Positions 45,146 to 55,700 of a DNA stretch of 64,000 nt are shown here, in pieces (positions within the stretch are counted from its first letter, which is position 1; every line of letters starts with the position of its first letter). The notes under the pieces were generated by a model that was given only the letters and a program-made list of their open reading frames with translations, had not been told where the DNA came from and made no database searches. Made by a program: the position numbers and the translations under genes. Source of the stretch: Euglena gracilis (Eukaryota; Euglenida; Euglenophyceae; Euglenales); NCBI GenBank assembly GCA_039621445.1, contig CP154956.1:20921295-20985294 (forward strand), read 5' to 3'.

Positions 45146-45974
45146 TCAGGCCTTTGGGCTTTCGTCTTGTAACCCAGTGGAACGAGGGGTACCGCTACTC
45201 GCTTGCCCTGCCTCATGGGGAACGGAAGTTGGTGTGTCAATGGGCAGGGGGTGAACTTTATTGGTACACCCGGTGTGGAAAACGTTGGTTGGTGTGGTTG
45301 GTAACGGGGTAAAAGTTTTCGAAAACGGTGTGGAAAAATTGGTGGCTATCGCGGTTGACGCCACAGGTGATGAAGGTTTGGGGGGCAATGAGGAGAATGG
45401 TGATGTGCGCAAACCGTGGGAGTGGCAATCCACTACCAGCCGGTGCTGACGTAAAAAGGGGTATCCCAGAATTACGTCAGAACCATGGATTCCGGATTCG
45501 TATCCCCAGGTATCCGGAAAATTTTGCGGTTGGGGGGGGGTGTGAGTGGTGCTTGGGGATGAGGGGTAGGACAATGTCCAAAAAGCATCCCAAGTCACCA
45601 CCGCACATGGGGGTGTTGTCAGCCGTCGTAATTTGGATCGGTTTCTTGGCTTTCACCAAGAGCGGGGTTGGTATCAACCCGAACCGAAAAAGTAGTGCAA
45701 CGCGACAACCAGTGTCAATGAGAATTTTGACTTTTGAACAAAAAATTTGAATTTTGACTTCCGCTTGGACCAAAAGTTCCATGGGGGGTAAGCAAAGTGA
45801 AGGGTCTGGCGAAAATGCGTTTTCTTGCCAGCTTTCCCATGAACCCTTTCCTACTTTGCACAACATTCCGAGCGGAAAGTTGGAGTGGGGGGTGGGGGCC
45901 CCGAAAATTTTCCGGGTACCGACCAGAAAGGCAGATGGGCAGGGGGGGCAGGGTTGATCAGGTCCTACCTCCAT
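45146..45974 (-). pseudogene. pol: F2-B protease, frameshifted
   Basis: Split at a G-run (45532-45540, nine G against eight in copy A) into 45477-45974 (ILIDTGCRVALL) and 45146-45601 (SDVILGYPFLRQHR). Only this indel separates it from the intact copy A protease. Confidence 0.85.
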
Positions 45975-46019
45975 CTGTTCATCAGCCCAGAGGTCCGTGC
46001 CCTCGGACCTCGGGCTCCC

Positions 46020-46636
46020 CTACTCCAGGTCCGAACCGGCCGAATAGCCGGCTATGGGCCTTTTAGAGGTATAAACGGATTTCAACGTGCGCACCGCCAT
46101 GCGGGCCTCGTCGAAATCGGTATCCGTGGTCTCATCCCCCTCCCTGCCCGAAGCCGGGGTGTCATCCTCCAAACAAGATATCTTGAAACCGACTTTATGG
46201 CGGTTGGAGGAGTGACCCTTGTCACCGCGATTCATACCGCGATGACGTTTGCCAGGGCGGGGAGAACGAGAACGCGGACATTTGGATGAGTGGTGATCAC
46301 TCGATCCACAAAACGAACACCGAGATTTGTGTCGCGATTCGGTGTAACGGGGGGATCGGTTTCCCGATTTCCCGTCAACCGTCGTGGTGACCGGGTATCC
46401 CGTCGACCATGACCGGTGTATCGGGTTTTTCCCGATGAGGATCGCGAAGAAGATGATCCGCTTCGCGAACGCGATCGCGATGCCTCGCGATGAGAATCAC
46501 GCTTCTTGGCCGGGGCACCGGGTGACCTACCCCGAGGGGTACCGTGTTTCCTCTCATCGCGGAACGGGATCCGGGGGCTAATACCACCGGAACGGGGACC
46601 CAATAACCGTGAATTGCCCGATTGGCGTGAAAACAC
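46020..46636 (-). pseudogene. gag: F2-B nucleocapsid, frameshifted
   Basis: The RS-rich part and CCHC knuckle (now CSFCGSSDHHSSKC) lie in two frames because one C is missing near 46378 (gtcaaccgtc against gtcaacccgtc). Confidence 0.7.
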
Positions 46637-46768
46637 GGAGGAACCCGAACCTCGTGATGAGGTCGAGCCTCGCGGACTCTGAATACGCTTACGCGCTTCA
46701 GGATTAGGACATTCCCGAGACGTATGTCCCGATTTGTTGTTGAAGCTATCACAGCTTCTTGGTCAGAT

Positions 46769-47254
46769 TCAATCCGCGTATACCGCACACCCAACCGCTG
46801 GATTACCGGCTGGTTCGGTAAACGCATTGCGAAAATCACCGGTTTCACCCACTACACCCACCACGGGATCGAAAACGCGATACCCGCGTTCTTCGGACCA
46901 AGCCACGGATAAAGTGTGCTTTTTGTGCAACTGCTTGGAAACATATTTCCAGCGTTGGTCAAGAGTCATTGCATTACCCGCCAACTCCTCACGGTGGATA
47001 TCCTTGATGAGGCTAGGCGTGAAATGCATGAGAACAGCGTCAAACTGTTCGCGCATTTGCTTTTCACTGAGTTCATCCACTTCAGCGGCAAGTCCTAACC
47101 ATTTGGCATACCAAAGGTCAATGGACTTCCACTTGCGATCGGGTGGGGCGCATTGCCGCCACTTGGTCTCCACGGTAATCCTAGCGACCAAACTTGAACT
47201 GGTGGAAGCGTATTGCTCCACCAGGTCATCAAAGGAAACGCGGTAGCGAATCAC
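46769..47254 (-). CDS. gag: F2-B capsid C-terminal part
   Basis: Identical frame to 31889-32374. Confidence 0.65.
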   Translation of the reverse strand: MIRYRVSFDDLVEQYASTSSSLVARITVETKWRQCAPPDRKWKSIDLWYAKWLGLAAEVDELSEKQMREQFDAVLMHFTPSLIKDIHREELAGNAMTLDQRWKYVSKQLHKKHTLSVAWSEERGYRVFDPVVGVVGETGDFRNAFTEPAGNPAVGCAVYAD

Positions 47255-47655
47255 AAGTTGTCGCGCGCGCGCTCCTTTTCATCCCTTGGGAGGCAATCGA
47301 TGAATTCCATCTTGATCACCTCCGGGTTTGTGTCCTGGGTTGTCCCTTTCAATGCCCAGTAGTATTCCCAGTCCCGGAAAAACTGTCTCCATGTGGTTGG
47401 ATCACCGTCCCACTGGGGTTTCACCTTATTCGCGATTGCGATGGTGCCCTTGAAGTCTTTCTGAAAAACCCGTTGGCCCTCGGTGGTATTCCGTGGATTC
47501 GGGCCCGGGTACGCTCGAGCACCAAGCGTATCCTTTCCGGATTCTTGTCGGAATCGCGAAATTTCTGGTGAAGGTGAGGTACCGGAAATCCGGTCGCAAA
47601 CCCTGTTGGTCACCCGTAATACGGGGACTCTCCGGTGTGGGGGTATGTCGCGCAT
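47251..47655 (-). CDS. gag: F2-B capsid N-terminal part
   Basis: As 32371-32775, with two substitutions (PEISRF; DTLGARAY). Confidence 0.65.
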   Translation of the reverse strand: MRDIPPHRRVPVLRVTNRVCDRISGTSPSPEISRFRQESGKDTLGARAYPGPNPRNTTEGQRVFQKDFKGTIAIANKVKPQWDGDPTTWRQFFRDWEYYWALKGTTQDTNPEVIKMEFIDCLPRDEKERARDNL

Positions 47656-48205
47656 GCAACGTGTGACCCACTCCCGGTGTACGGGTTTGGCTCATTCCAC
47701 GCACAAGCATGGAATGATGTATTTCTTGGTGGAGACTTGGCAGAATCGCCGTGTTTTCCGAAAATTCGGTTCCCGTAATGGGAAATTCATCCGAAAACTG
47801 GTTTTGAGTTGTGGGCAAGGCCAATGGTGGCACAATTCGCGGAATCGCGGATTGTGACACCCGGGACACGGGTGGTGGTGGTCCATGTGCACCCAGAGCC
47901 GGGTTACGGGAACGCGACTCTGGAACATTTGGCGCATCTTCGGCAATGCACACTGCCGGATTGCGGTGTGAAACCCGCTGCAGGTTGGACACATTATCCA
48001 AACCCACAGACAGGTCATGCACACTTTGCTCCAAATGCTCAACGAGTTGGAGTTGGCCGCAAATACGGTCAACTTCATCCTCCAAAGCGCGAATACGCTT
48101 GCGGTAACGGGAAAAGTCATCCAAGTGCGGAATCCTTTCGGAAATTCCGGTAACATCTTGGACAAGTTTCCCGTGAGACTTATCCAATAATTGGAGTTGT
48201 CCCAT
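47426..48205 (-). CDS. gag: F2-B gag linker and coiled coil
   Basis: As 32546-33325, including YRKRIRALEDEVDRICGQLQ. Confidence 0.55.
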   Translation of the reverse strand: MGQLQLLDKSHGKLVQDVTGISERIPHLDDFSRYRKRIRALEDEVDRICGQLQLVEHLEQSVHDLSVGLDNVSNLQRVSHRNPAVCIAEDAPNVPESRSRNPALGAHGPPPPVSRVSQSAIPRIVPPLALPTTQNQFSDEFPITGTEFSENTAILPSLHQEIHHSMLVRGMSQTRTPGVGHTLHARHTPTPESPRITGDQQGLRPDFRYLTFTRNFAIPTRIRKGYAWCSSVPGPESTEYHRGPTGFSERLQGHHRNRE

Positions 48206-48925
48206 TAATGCTTTTACAGCATTTGTGCAAAGGTGATGTCACCTTGGTTGGTGTGGTGGTGGGTGCAACCGGTGCAGGGTTATCCGACAACACGGTTGTG
48301 GTACCCATGGGCAAATTTCCGGGTTGTGGCTTATCCAGAAACGCGGAAATTCGCTCACCCAACCTGGTAATCTCACTTTGCGTGGATCGGGCATTCCGAT
48401 TCACCGATTCCTCAAGCCGTAATAGGCTGTTGCAGAAATCTTGCAAAGTTTCCTGATTGTTAGTGAGCATTTTGTCATAAAATGCCTTGAAATCAGGGTT
48501 CTCGGTAATCCGAGAACTGGAACCTGCAGGTAGAGACTGCATTTCCGTTACTTTGGTAGACACCGATGCATACCGGGTCTGGAGTTCCCCAATAGCAGTC
48601 TGAATACCGCTAATGTCCGGAACTCGGTGGGAAAGTGCAGAATAGCTTTGTTGCAAACCCGCAATGGCCGAGTTAATCCCGCCAATGTCGGACTGCAACT
48701 GCAACTGCAGGGAATCGTACCGTTGTGCCATTTCCGCGACTTTCGCGCTCAGATTGGATAATCCCACCTGATTCGCGTCACAATAGCAGGTTTTCTGCTC
48801 CAAGCGGGAAAGTCGCTCCTCCAACTGCCGCACATACGTGTGGGGAGCAAAATTCTCGTTGGCTTGTGACTGGAATTGCCGAAACTTTTCCGTTTCATAA
48901 CCGTTGTAGTGAGTCATGCAAGTGC
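48180..48925 (-). CDS. gag: F2-B gag coiled-coil middle, intact
   Basis: Continuous reading YETEKFRQFQSQANENFAPH, RQLEERLSRLEQKTCYC and three coiled-coil blocks (LSAKVAEMAQRYDSLQLQLQ; GLQQSYSALSHRVPDI; QDFCNSLLRLEESVNRNARS). This is the undamaged version of 33300-33955 and is the better reference. The open frame extends to 49148, but that part is off frame. Confidence 0.65.
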
Positions 48926-49815
48926 AGAAACTTGGAGTCATTCCGCGTTTCCGCTTCATGCATGCATTCACTAATTTGCCGGAAGTGTTGCGGGAGTTGT
49001 TGGCACATTTTGTCAAAGGTTTCCCGAAAGTTTGCAAGGTCAATACCCGCACTTTCGAAATTCCTCTGGCAATATTTGCCAACTTCCTGCAAGTAATTCC
49101 AGCAGAATTCCAGCTTGGTGAAGACATGTTTTTGGTTGTCCTCATCAAACTGGAGCACTTTGTTTAGTGCGGTTGCACATTCTGCAACGTATTGTTGCAC
49201 ATGGTTGAACTGCCTCACAAGGGGGTGATCCTCTGGAAGCCGAGCAACGATATCCTGCACATCCTCAGCAGTGAGGAGCTCACCAGTGCCCTTCCCATAG
49301 CCATCCATGGGTTGGGACGTACCAGAGAATTCCGGTACCACTAGGCGAGTCTCCGGTTGCCAAGGTAGTGTGGGATAGCACCCAAGATCGGGTGGTGGTG
49401 GCAAAGCTCTGTAAGGGCTTGCCGGTGGAAGAACGGGTGGTGGTTGAAAGAAACACGGGGTTTCCAGTCCACCATCACCAGAGAAGCCCGGTGGCGGAAT
49501 CACCACGGGTCTCTCCGGTGTGCGCAGCTGCACCATTGCCGCAGACAGAGGCGAATACCCCTGTTGTGGCAAGGTGAGTGCGGAAGAGGCCGCATTAGCC
49601 TCTGAAGCCAATGATGTGGAGGGCTCATCGCCAACCACTGTCAATGATGACAAGTGTTGCAATCTTGACAATTGAACCAATTGTGCCTCATCGGCGTGGG
49701 AACTGGAAGCACTTTCACATAAAAGCTTCCAATCCCCATTTTCTTGGTCAATGTCTTGCAATGATGCCTGTAATAAGGCACAATTGAATTGATGGTTGGG
49801 GCCTGTGCTTTGCAT
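48895..49815 (-). CDS. gag: F2-B gag N-terminal region
   Basis: As 33871-34941, with ATG at 49815, ending KFLHLHDSLQRL. A frameshift remains between this and the coiled-coil middle. Confidence 0.6.
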   Translation of the reverse strand: MQSTGPNHQFNCALLQASLQDIDQENGDWKLLCESASSSHADEAQLVQLSRLQHLSSLTVVGDEPSTSLASEANAASSALTLPQQGYSPLSAAMVQLRTPERPVVIPPPGFSGDGGLETPCFFQPPPVLPPASPYRALPPPPDLGCYPTLPWQPETRLVVPEFSGTSQPMDGYGKGTGELLTAEDVQDIVARLPEDHPLVRQFNHVQQYVAECATALNKVLQFDEDNQKHVFTKLEFCWNYLQEVGKYCQRNFESAGIDLANFRETFDKMCQQLPQHFRQISECMHEAETRNDSKFLHLHDSLQRL

Positions 49816-50076
49816 CTTTCTGATGACAAAAAACAGCAAAAACCCACAAAACTAAGCAGTTGTGCTGGCACCAGAGGGGCTGTAACGGGTAATACCGTAC
49901 AGAACCTTCCGGAGCCTGCTCGTCTGCTTAGATGTTGACTAGAAGCCGGGAGCTGACGCTGCGACCGTGTAATAACGGTGCAGGGGCTCTCCGCTGCCAG
50001 TCAGCGTAGGATCGAACCAATCTGCTACCAAGTGTAATACTTGATGGCGTATCTTTCTGTATGGGCTGTATGTGTA

Positions 50077-50100
50077 GGATCGTGACCTAATCTGCTACCA
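50077..50100 (-). promoter_or_regulatory. F2-B primer-binding site
   Basis: TGGTAGCAGA on the minus strand directly after the LTR. The duplicate block is at 50007-50030, as in copy A. Confidence 0.8.
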
Positions 50101-50408
50101 AGTGTACGTCTGATTCCCAATTCCCCTTTCCCAATTCCCAAAAGCCTTCGCTTTCGCCTTGGCGCACCTACTTGGGAACTGAAAATCAGAGTAACAGAAA
50201 ATCCCTTTTCCCACTTCCCAAGAAGCAAAGCACGGAGCAATGCAGGGAGGACGGACTGGATAACCAAGTCCGGTCCGGAGAAAAGGAAAGACAAAACAGA
50301 ATACCACCTGTGGAGAGAGAAGGGGCACCCATTAGGAAATCCTAATAGGATCTGCTTCCATCCTAACTTCCTCAACGGAAGGGGACAGAAGCATACGCCT
50401 GGTACACA
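50101..50408 (-). repeat. F2-B 5' LTR
   Basis: 308 bp, matching 35227-35534. It is followed outside by gtatg (50409-50413). Confidence 0.92.
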
Positions 50409-50413
50409 GTATG

Positions 50414-51583
50414 GGGTGCGACGGGCAAGACGGTGTGGCACTTGTTGGCATGCAATCGTCCTTGCCTGATGTCCGCACTGGCAGTTCGGCCGCATCGATC
50501 CGTGCCAATTCTCGTCCTTGGTGGTCTCCGTCGGCACCTCCAACGGGGATTGCCTTTTTGGTTTGCCCTCAGTTTCCCCATCGTTAAGAGGCCACCGCCT
50601 CTCCCGGGCCCAGAAGGGATACGGGCTGCCAAGATGTCGTCTCACTTCGGCAAGGGGTCTTGTTTTGGACCTGACGAAGCTGTCTTTTCTTCGTTTCCTT
50701 GCTTTAAAACCTGCCTTGTTTTTGGAGAAGATCGGGCGCTGCGACGTCCCATGCTTTTTGCCTCTTGTGTTCTTTATCGGAACGGTAGGGCATCTTCAGA
50801 ACGTGCGACCATGAAGGCAAGGGTGAGGGGCCGGCAGAATCTTGCCCAACTGCAGTGTCTGCGTGGCTCAGTCTTACCCTGCAGCAAGTGCTGCTGGCAT
50901 TCTGCTGGCAGATGGTGGAGCTTTTCAGGAAGCAAATACTGGTGGTAATGTCCCTGCTGCAAATGCTGCTGGTATTTCCCCTTCAAATGGTGTTCATGTT
51001 GATGTCGCTGGCATTTCCCAGCTGACAGTGCAAACATACACTTCTGCTGGGATTTTTCTGGTCGCAAATGTCGGGATTTACCAACCAGATTTGAACTGTA
51101 CAGGCAATTGTGAGTAACTGGGGAAGATGCAATGGGAAAGATGTGACTGGGGAGGGGGTACATCCCCCACTTTGACAGACCCAGTGTCCCATGTGCTTTC
51201 ATTTCCCCTGGGGAATGCAACAACAGCAAGGCAAAGATGTGCCATGTAGGTCCCTGTCTTAATAATGTCTTCACAAAGGTCGAAGATGCAGCCATTGTCA
51301 GTACATCTTGGCTGCTGGGGCTGCCTGTGGCTGTACTCCTGCTGCTGGGGCGGCCCCTGGCTCTTCCCTTGCTGCTGGAGTCGCCTGTGGCTTTGCACCC
51401 GCTGCTGGATGTCTGGGAGCTGCTGGAGGGGAGCTGCTGCTTCCCCTCCTGCTTGCTGGCCCAATGACGCATCTGCAACAGCAGTTGGACTGCTCGAGTC
51501 TCTTGAATGTTGCTTGAACTTGTACTTGACAGTGACCAGTAATTCACACCTGAGATCTTGTCCAACAATGTTTTCGGGCTTCA
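50414..51583 (-). pseudogene. Copy B of the NL-1 upstream module and Gln-rich region
   Basis: Matches 35540-36709 almost base for base (EVRRHLGSPYPFWARERRWP; CQCGHQARTIACQQ). It carries no additional information on function. Confidence 0.45.
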
Positions 51584-53651
51584 AAATACATACCCCACCA
51601 GGGGCTTTCACTTGTCCGACATGATATGCGAACGAAAAAAAATAGACACCTGTGAAAGGGAAGGCAACGGTGGTGGGGCGAACCGAATCCACCGACCAGT
51701 GGCACAGCCTACTGGATTTGAAGAGTTCAGGGGAGGAAGGCTGTGTACAGAGGCAACAGTCTGTGCACGCTGGTGAAGGGAGGGAAGGTAAAAGGGGCAA
51801 GCTTAGAGAGTAGTATAAGGCGCGAGGTGCGGGGGCAGGTAAGAAGGGTGAGCTTAGCGAAAAGATCTCGTCATGCTGCGGGTGCACAGGCGATTTGTAA
51901 TCCTGTTCTCGACCTCAGCAATTCTGGTTGGTCATTGAGATCTGGATTGGGTGGACGGGCCCTTCGTTTCCTACTGCACCAGGATCGGGTCAGGAGGTGC
52001 GCTTGAAGAGGTTGTATGGTGGACCTGGCTGGTACTTGGCTTGGGATACGATACGTTTGAGATACGACTCCGCTCTCGCTCTGATGACTCTTCCGAGCCT
52101 CGCCCAGTGACCCCGTCCTCCTTTCCCCAAGGGCGCTAGGACAGATTTTGGGAAGGCCCAGAGCGCGTGGAGGGTCTCCCATGTTGGTCTTTCGTTGAAA
52201 CATCTCAGGACAGTTGAGTATGAATCACAGACAGCCGGCAAGGCCCCTTTCGGGATGATTGATACCGTCCCCCGGTGGTCCAGGGATATGTCTGTCCACG
52301 AGGGTGACAGTGGTGGGCACGGATCAGTCAAAGGAGAGCCCGTTCTCATTCCCGGCAGGAACGCGGCATTCATTTCCACGTCGGCATCATCTAGGGCGCT
52401 TGGGCCCCTGGTGTTTGAGACCGCCCCAAGTGACGCTTCCGGGGGTGGTCGGCTGATGAGGTCTTGTAACAGCTGTTGAAGGTTGTTGGCATCCTGGGTA
52501 GAGGCCGCTTCCATGGGGCCGGCAGCCAGGGGTGGCACGAGGGTTGTGGCCACCAAGAATCCAACTGCCCGCTCCGGATCTGTGGTCATGTCAAAGTCCA
52601 TTGCCCGGCGGGGGGACGGTGCCGTTCCCCCCTGCAGTTGCGGGCCCACGTTGTGTGCCCCTTCACCGCGAGAAAGCAAGTCGCCCCTGCTTGAGGGAAT
52701 GTCAAGCCGCCGGGTGGGAGGCCCCGGGTTGCTCTCCACATCGCCACAGGACAATAGGCTCCCCCGCCCTATCTTTTGGTGCCCGGTTGCAGTTTGCAAA
52801 TCGAGGGCCAAGACAGTGTCGCGCTTACCATCAGGTCCTTGTCCTTGATCCTTGTCCTTGTCCTTGCTCCGCTCTCCACCAGGACGGTCTAGACGAATGC
52901 CGGCTCTGGCGGCTCTACTGCGGCGATTTGAGCAGATATTCGGACTCGGAGACCTCAAAAACCCCCCTGAGGGACCTCTCAGCAGGCTCTGCCGGGTCAT
53001 TGTCGCGGAGAAATGGTAATGGCCGCGACCGGGCGGCAGTGGTTCCCTTATCCCACGGTACGGGAAAACTCGGCGTGGCCGTTTCGGGCCTCCCGCCGCG
53101 TTTCGGCGGGATGAGGGCCGCTTTTTCGGGGCCGCCGCCCTCGAAAACCCCCCGAGTGGACGTCTGAGCGGGCACCGCCGGAACGTCATTGTGAAGCAAC
53201 TGTGATGGCCGAAGCCGGGAGGCAGTGGTTCCAGTGTGCCACGGGACCAGAAAATGCAGGCGTTGCGGCGTCCTGTGCTTCTTGCGTGTGGCGTGCTTTG
53301 TCGGAACGGCCGGGTTTTTTTGTTTTCCCTGACCCTGCCCGGTGAAAAGGCAAAGCTACACCTACACCGACGTGACGACAGGGAGTCGCGTGGCAGGAAG
53401 GCAGACAGCTTGAGTTGGAATGTCTTGGACCCATCGGAATTGAAGCATTTATGTTCCCAGCCAAATGTCCTGAGCTCCGTCTCCTGGGTTAATCCTCCAG
53501 GGCCGAACTTCTGGTTTGACCCCTCAGGGTTTGTCTCCCCCGCTGGCACCGGGGGGGTGAAATGCTGAGCAGGTACTCCATTGCTGAACTCCTGGGCTGG
53601 TACTCCAGGGCTGAACTCCAAATAGACACTCAGAAGTGAAAATGACGTCAC
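51584..53651 (-). mobile_element. NL-dB: internally deleted NL derivative with one long ORF
   Basis: As NL-dA, but without the 4-base insertion, so the pre-2A module and ORF2 start form one frame. The 3' UTR occupies about 51584-52044. Confidence 0.75.
51990..53651 (-). CDS. NL-dB 2A polyprotein (553 codons)
   Basis: One open frame from a GTG-like start at 53651. The first in-frame ATG is residue 155 (TMTFRR), so the true start is uncertain. Residues 140-231 carry the two EPLPPG(F/R)GH repeats. Residues 263-270 are KDKDKDQG from a microsatellite. 2A LLSCGDVESNPG|P has its Pro at residue 311 (core 52719-52745). Then DFDMTTDPERAVGFLVATTL, LHALWAFPKSVLAPLGKGGR and RARAESYLKR, and a short 3'-UTR-derived tail. 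Skipping would give about 310- and 243-residue products. RT and endonuclease are absent. Confidence 0.75.
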   Translation of the reverse strand: MTSFSLLSVYLEFSPGVPAQEFSNGVPAQHFTPPVPAGETNPEGSNQKFGPGGLTQETELRTFGWEHKCFNSDGSKTFQLKLSAFLPRDSLSSRRCRCSFAFSPGRVRENKKTRPFRQSTPHARSTGRRNACIFWSRGTLEPLPPGFGHHSCFTMTFRRCPLRRPLGGFSRAAAPKKRPSSRRNAAGGPKRPRRVFPYRGIREPLPPGRGHYHFSATMTRQSLLRGPSGGFLRSPSPNICSNRRSRAARAGIRLDRPGGERSKDKDKDQGQGPDGKRDTVLALDLQTATGHQKIGRGSLLSCGDVESNPGPPTRRLDIPSSRGDLLSRGEGAHNVGPQLQGGTAPSPRRAMDFDMTTDPERAVGFLVATTLVPPLAAGPMEAASTQDANNLQQLLQDLISRPPPEASLGAVSNTRGPSALDDADVEMNAAFLPGMRTGSPLTDPCPPLSPSWTDISLDHRGTVSIIPKGALPAVCDSYSTVLRCFNERPTWETLHALWAFPKSVLAPLGKGGRGHWARLGRVIRARAESYLKRIVSQAKYQPGPPYNLFKRTS

Positions 53652-54475
53652 TTATAGGACTTTGCGATGATGGCGGACTTCCTATAACAATGGTAGGCGG
53701 CGCTGGTCTGAAGGTATGGTGTTCTGTTCTCGCGAACGCTGTTCTGCTGTGTACGGCTACATGGCCACGTAGCGCTACATGGCCGTGTAGCGCAACATGG
53801 CCGTGAAGCGCAACATGGCCATGTAGCGCAACATGTGTGTGCGCACCTACCCCTATTCCTTAAAATAACCCTAAAATAACCCAGAAAATGGGTGTCGTAC
53901 CATGACCAAAAGGGGGGGGTCCGTCGTACGATAACAGACAAGTACCATGCCCCCATATAAGACCCCCCCCCTGGCCAGCCGAAGGCCGGCCCTTTGGCCG
54001 GGACCAACCCCCCCATAAAGACAACCCCCATATAAGACCCCCCCTGGGATTTTGGCTCCCGAGGAGGGCCTTCTATGGGGGGGGGGGGGGCATGGTACCA
54101 TTGCAATTTGCAAAAAAAACGGTCGGAACATGCGATGGACGATTTTCAGGGCGCTGTGCAGTGTGGCTGAGTTCTGAGGGCACCAAGCGAAAGGTCCAGG
54201 GGAGAGGTTTCAATTGATATGCTGTGTCACACCTGAGGTATGGGATTTCACAAATTACCCGCCCCCCCCCCCTTGTCGTACGACCACCCCTCATTTACGA
54301 CCCCCCCCGTCACAGGTTGCAGGTCATGGGGGTGTTATGACCCCCCCGGTCACAGGTTGCAGGTTGCAAAAAATTTAACACCACCTCACCTACGACTGCC
54401 CCCCTTATTTACGACCACCCCCCGGTCACAGGTTGCAGGTTATGGGAGTGGTGAGGGGGGGGGAGGGGTGTGCCG
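53652..54475. repeat. Copy B of the noncoding repeat block
   Basis: As 38760-39605. The 18-bp array is at 53752-53841. C/G runs differ in length from copy A (for example about 54077-54089 against 39206-39217). Confidence 0.7.
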
Positions 54476-54487
54476 ACCCCCCCCCTT

Positions 54488-54705
54488 AACTCTATCAACC
54501 TAACCCTAACCAAAATTGTATCCCTAACTCTAACCCTGACACTAAACCTAACCCTGACTGCATCCCCAACCCCAACCCTAACCCTAATCCTGACTCAATC
54601 CCAAACCCTGTCCCTCAACCTCACCCTATCCAAAATTGCATCCCTAACCCTGACCCTAACCGTATCCCTAACCCTGACCCTAACCCTGACCATGACCGCA
54701 CCCCT
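54488..54705. repeat. Telomere-like (CCCTAA)n tract, copy B
   Basis: Matches 39620-39835. It lies about 60 bp before the right end of duplication unit B. Confidence 0.75.
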
Positions 54706-54766
54706 ATCAACGCCAAAGCTGAAGACAACCATCAACATTCAATTTCGACAACCCTCCCATATCAAA

Positions 54767-55439
54767 AGAGGTTTTTAATGACCCTGGGAGGGAGGGGTCT
54801 GTGTCAACCAGGCTTTTCAGGCTTTTTTCCCCACCGTGGCAACAGGGTGCCTGTCCCCTATTCAGGAGAATCACAAATTCAAATTCAAATACGCGCAAAG
54901 TGAATTGAATGATCTCTCCCTTTGTCGTGTTTGTCTCAAAAGCCTGAGATTTTTTGTCCTCTTTTTGGAACATTCAGGGAAGCCGTTTCAGCCCGCTGTT
55001 TCAGCAGACACATCCACATTTGGTGTGCTTTTGGGTTTTTTTTTTGAAATTTGGGCTTTTCTTTAGAACCTCTGCAAGGTTGCAATACCACACCAGTGCA
55101 AAACAACTGACTGAAAAGCTCAAAGACTACAAAGACCACAAAGAAATGACTGCAAAGCTCAAAGCTGGCCTCAAAGAGATGCAACGCCCCAGAGGAAGCT
55201 CGATGCAGCTAAGCAAAAAACAAATCAATTGACAGCGCGTACTTCAATTGACTATCAACAGGCCAGAACATCACAACTGGGAACTCCTTATGCGAAATTT
55301 GCAACGAAGAAAGCAAAAAGGAAAACGTGTTGTCCGTTGATGGTCAACGTTAACCCGTTGGCACAATATGCTGGCCAGGAACCACTTGCACACTTCCAGG
55401 GGAGTGCGTGCACTCTGTTTGATGGTTGATGATTTGCAT
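54767..55439. other. Single-copy DNA, possible short coding piece
   Basis: Mostly without coding signal. A plus frame near 55083-55231 reads LTEKLKDYKDHKEMTAKLKA and GLKEMQRPRGSSMQLSKKQI, helical and Lys/Glu-rich, but it lacks a credible start or partner exon. Confidence 0.3.
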
Positions 55440-55700
55440 GATCACAAAAGGGGGGTTGGTACACCCCTCCCCCCCCCTCTCTCTCCGAGGGCCTCGCCAT
55501 GCCATTTACCCCCCCCCCCAGCCAGACCCCCTCGCCACGCCACCGGCGATTTTCGCGATTTTTTGAAGGAAAATTTTGTTGGCGACCATGGTACCCCCCC
55601 CCCCCCCCCCCCCGGTAGCCGACCCCTCGCCACGCCATTTACCCCTCCTCCCCCCCCCTATTCGGACCCCTCCGTACCAACCCCCCAAAGGTTTTTTCTT
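55440..55700. repeat. Poly-C-laced repeat of cctcgcca(c/t)gccatttacc
   Basis: Three copies of the motif (about 55491, 55527 partial, 55626) separated by C runs up to about 20 bases. Frames on either strand here are artefacts of the repeats. Confidence 0.65.

Larger units (their letters stand above)
39898..50408 (-). mobile_element. F2-B, 3'-truncated LTR retrotransposon
   Basis: A copy of F2-A from the 5' LTR (50101-50408) to the middle of ORF3, cut at 39898 by the duplication junction. It has no 3' LTR or polypurine tract. Confidence 0.92.
39898..54766. repeat. Tandem duplication, unit B
   Basis: 14,869 bp. The left junction is atatcaaa (end of unit A) + t (39897) + ctttcggcttc (start of unit), with no visible homology. 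The right end runs into unique DNA at 54767. Confidence 0.93.
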
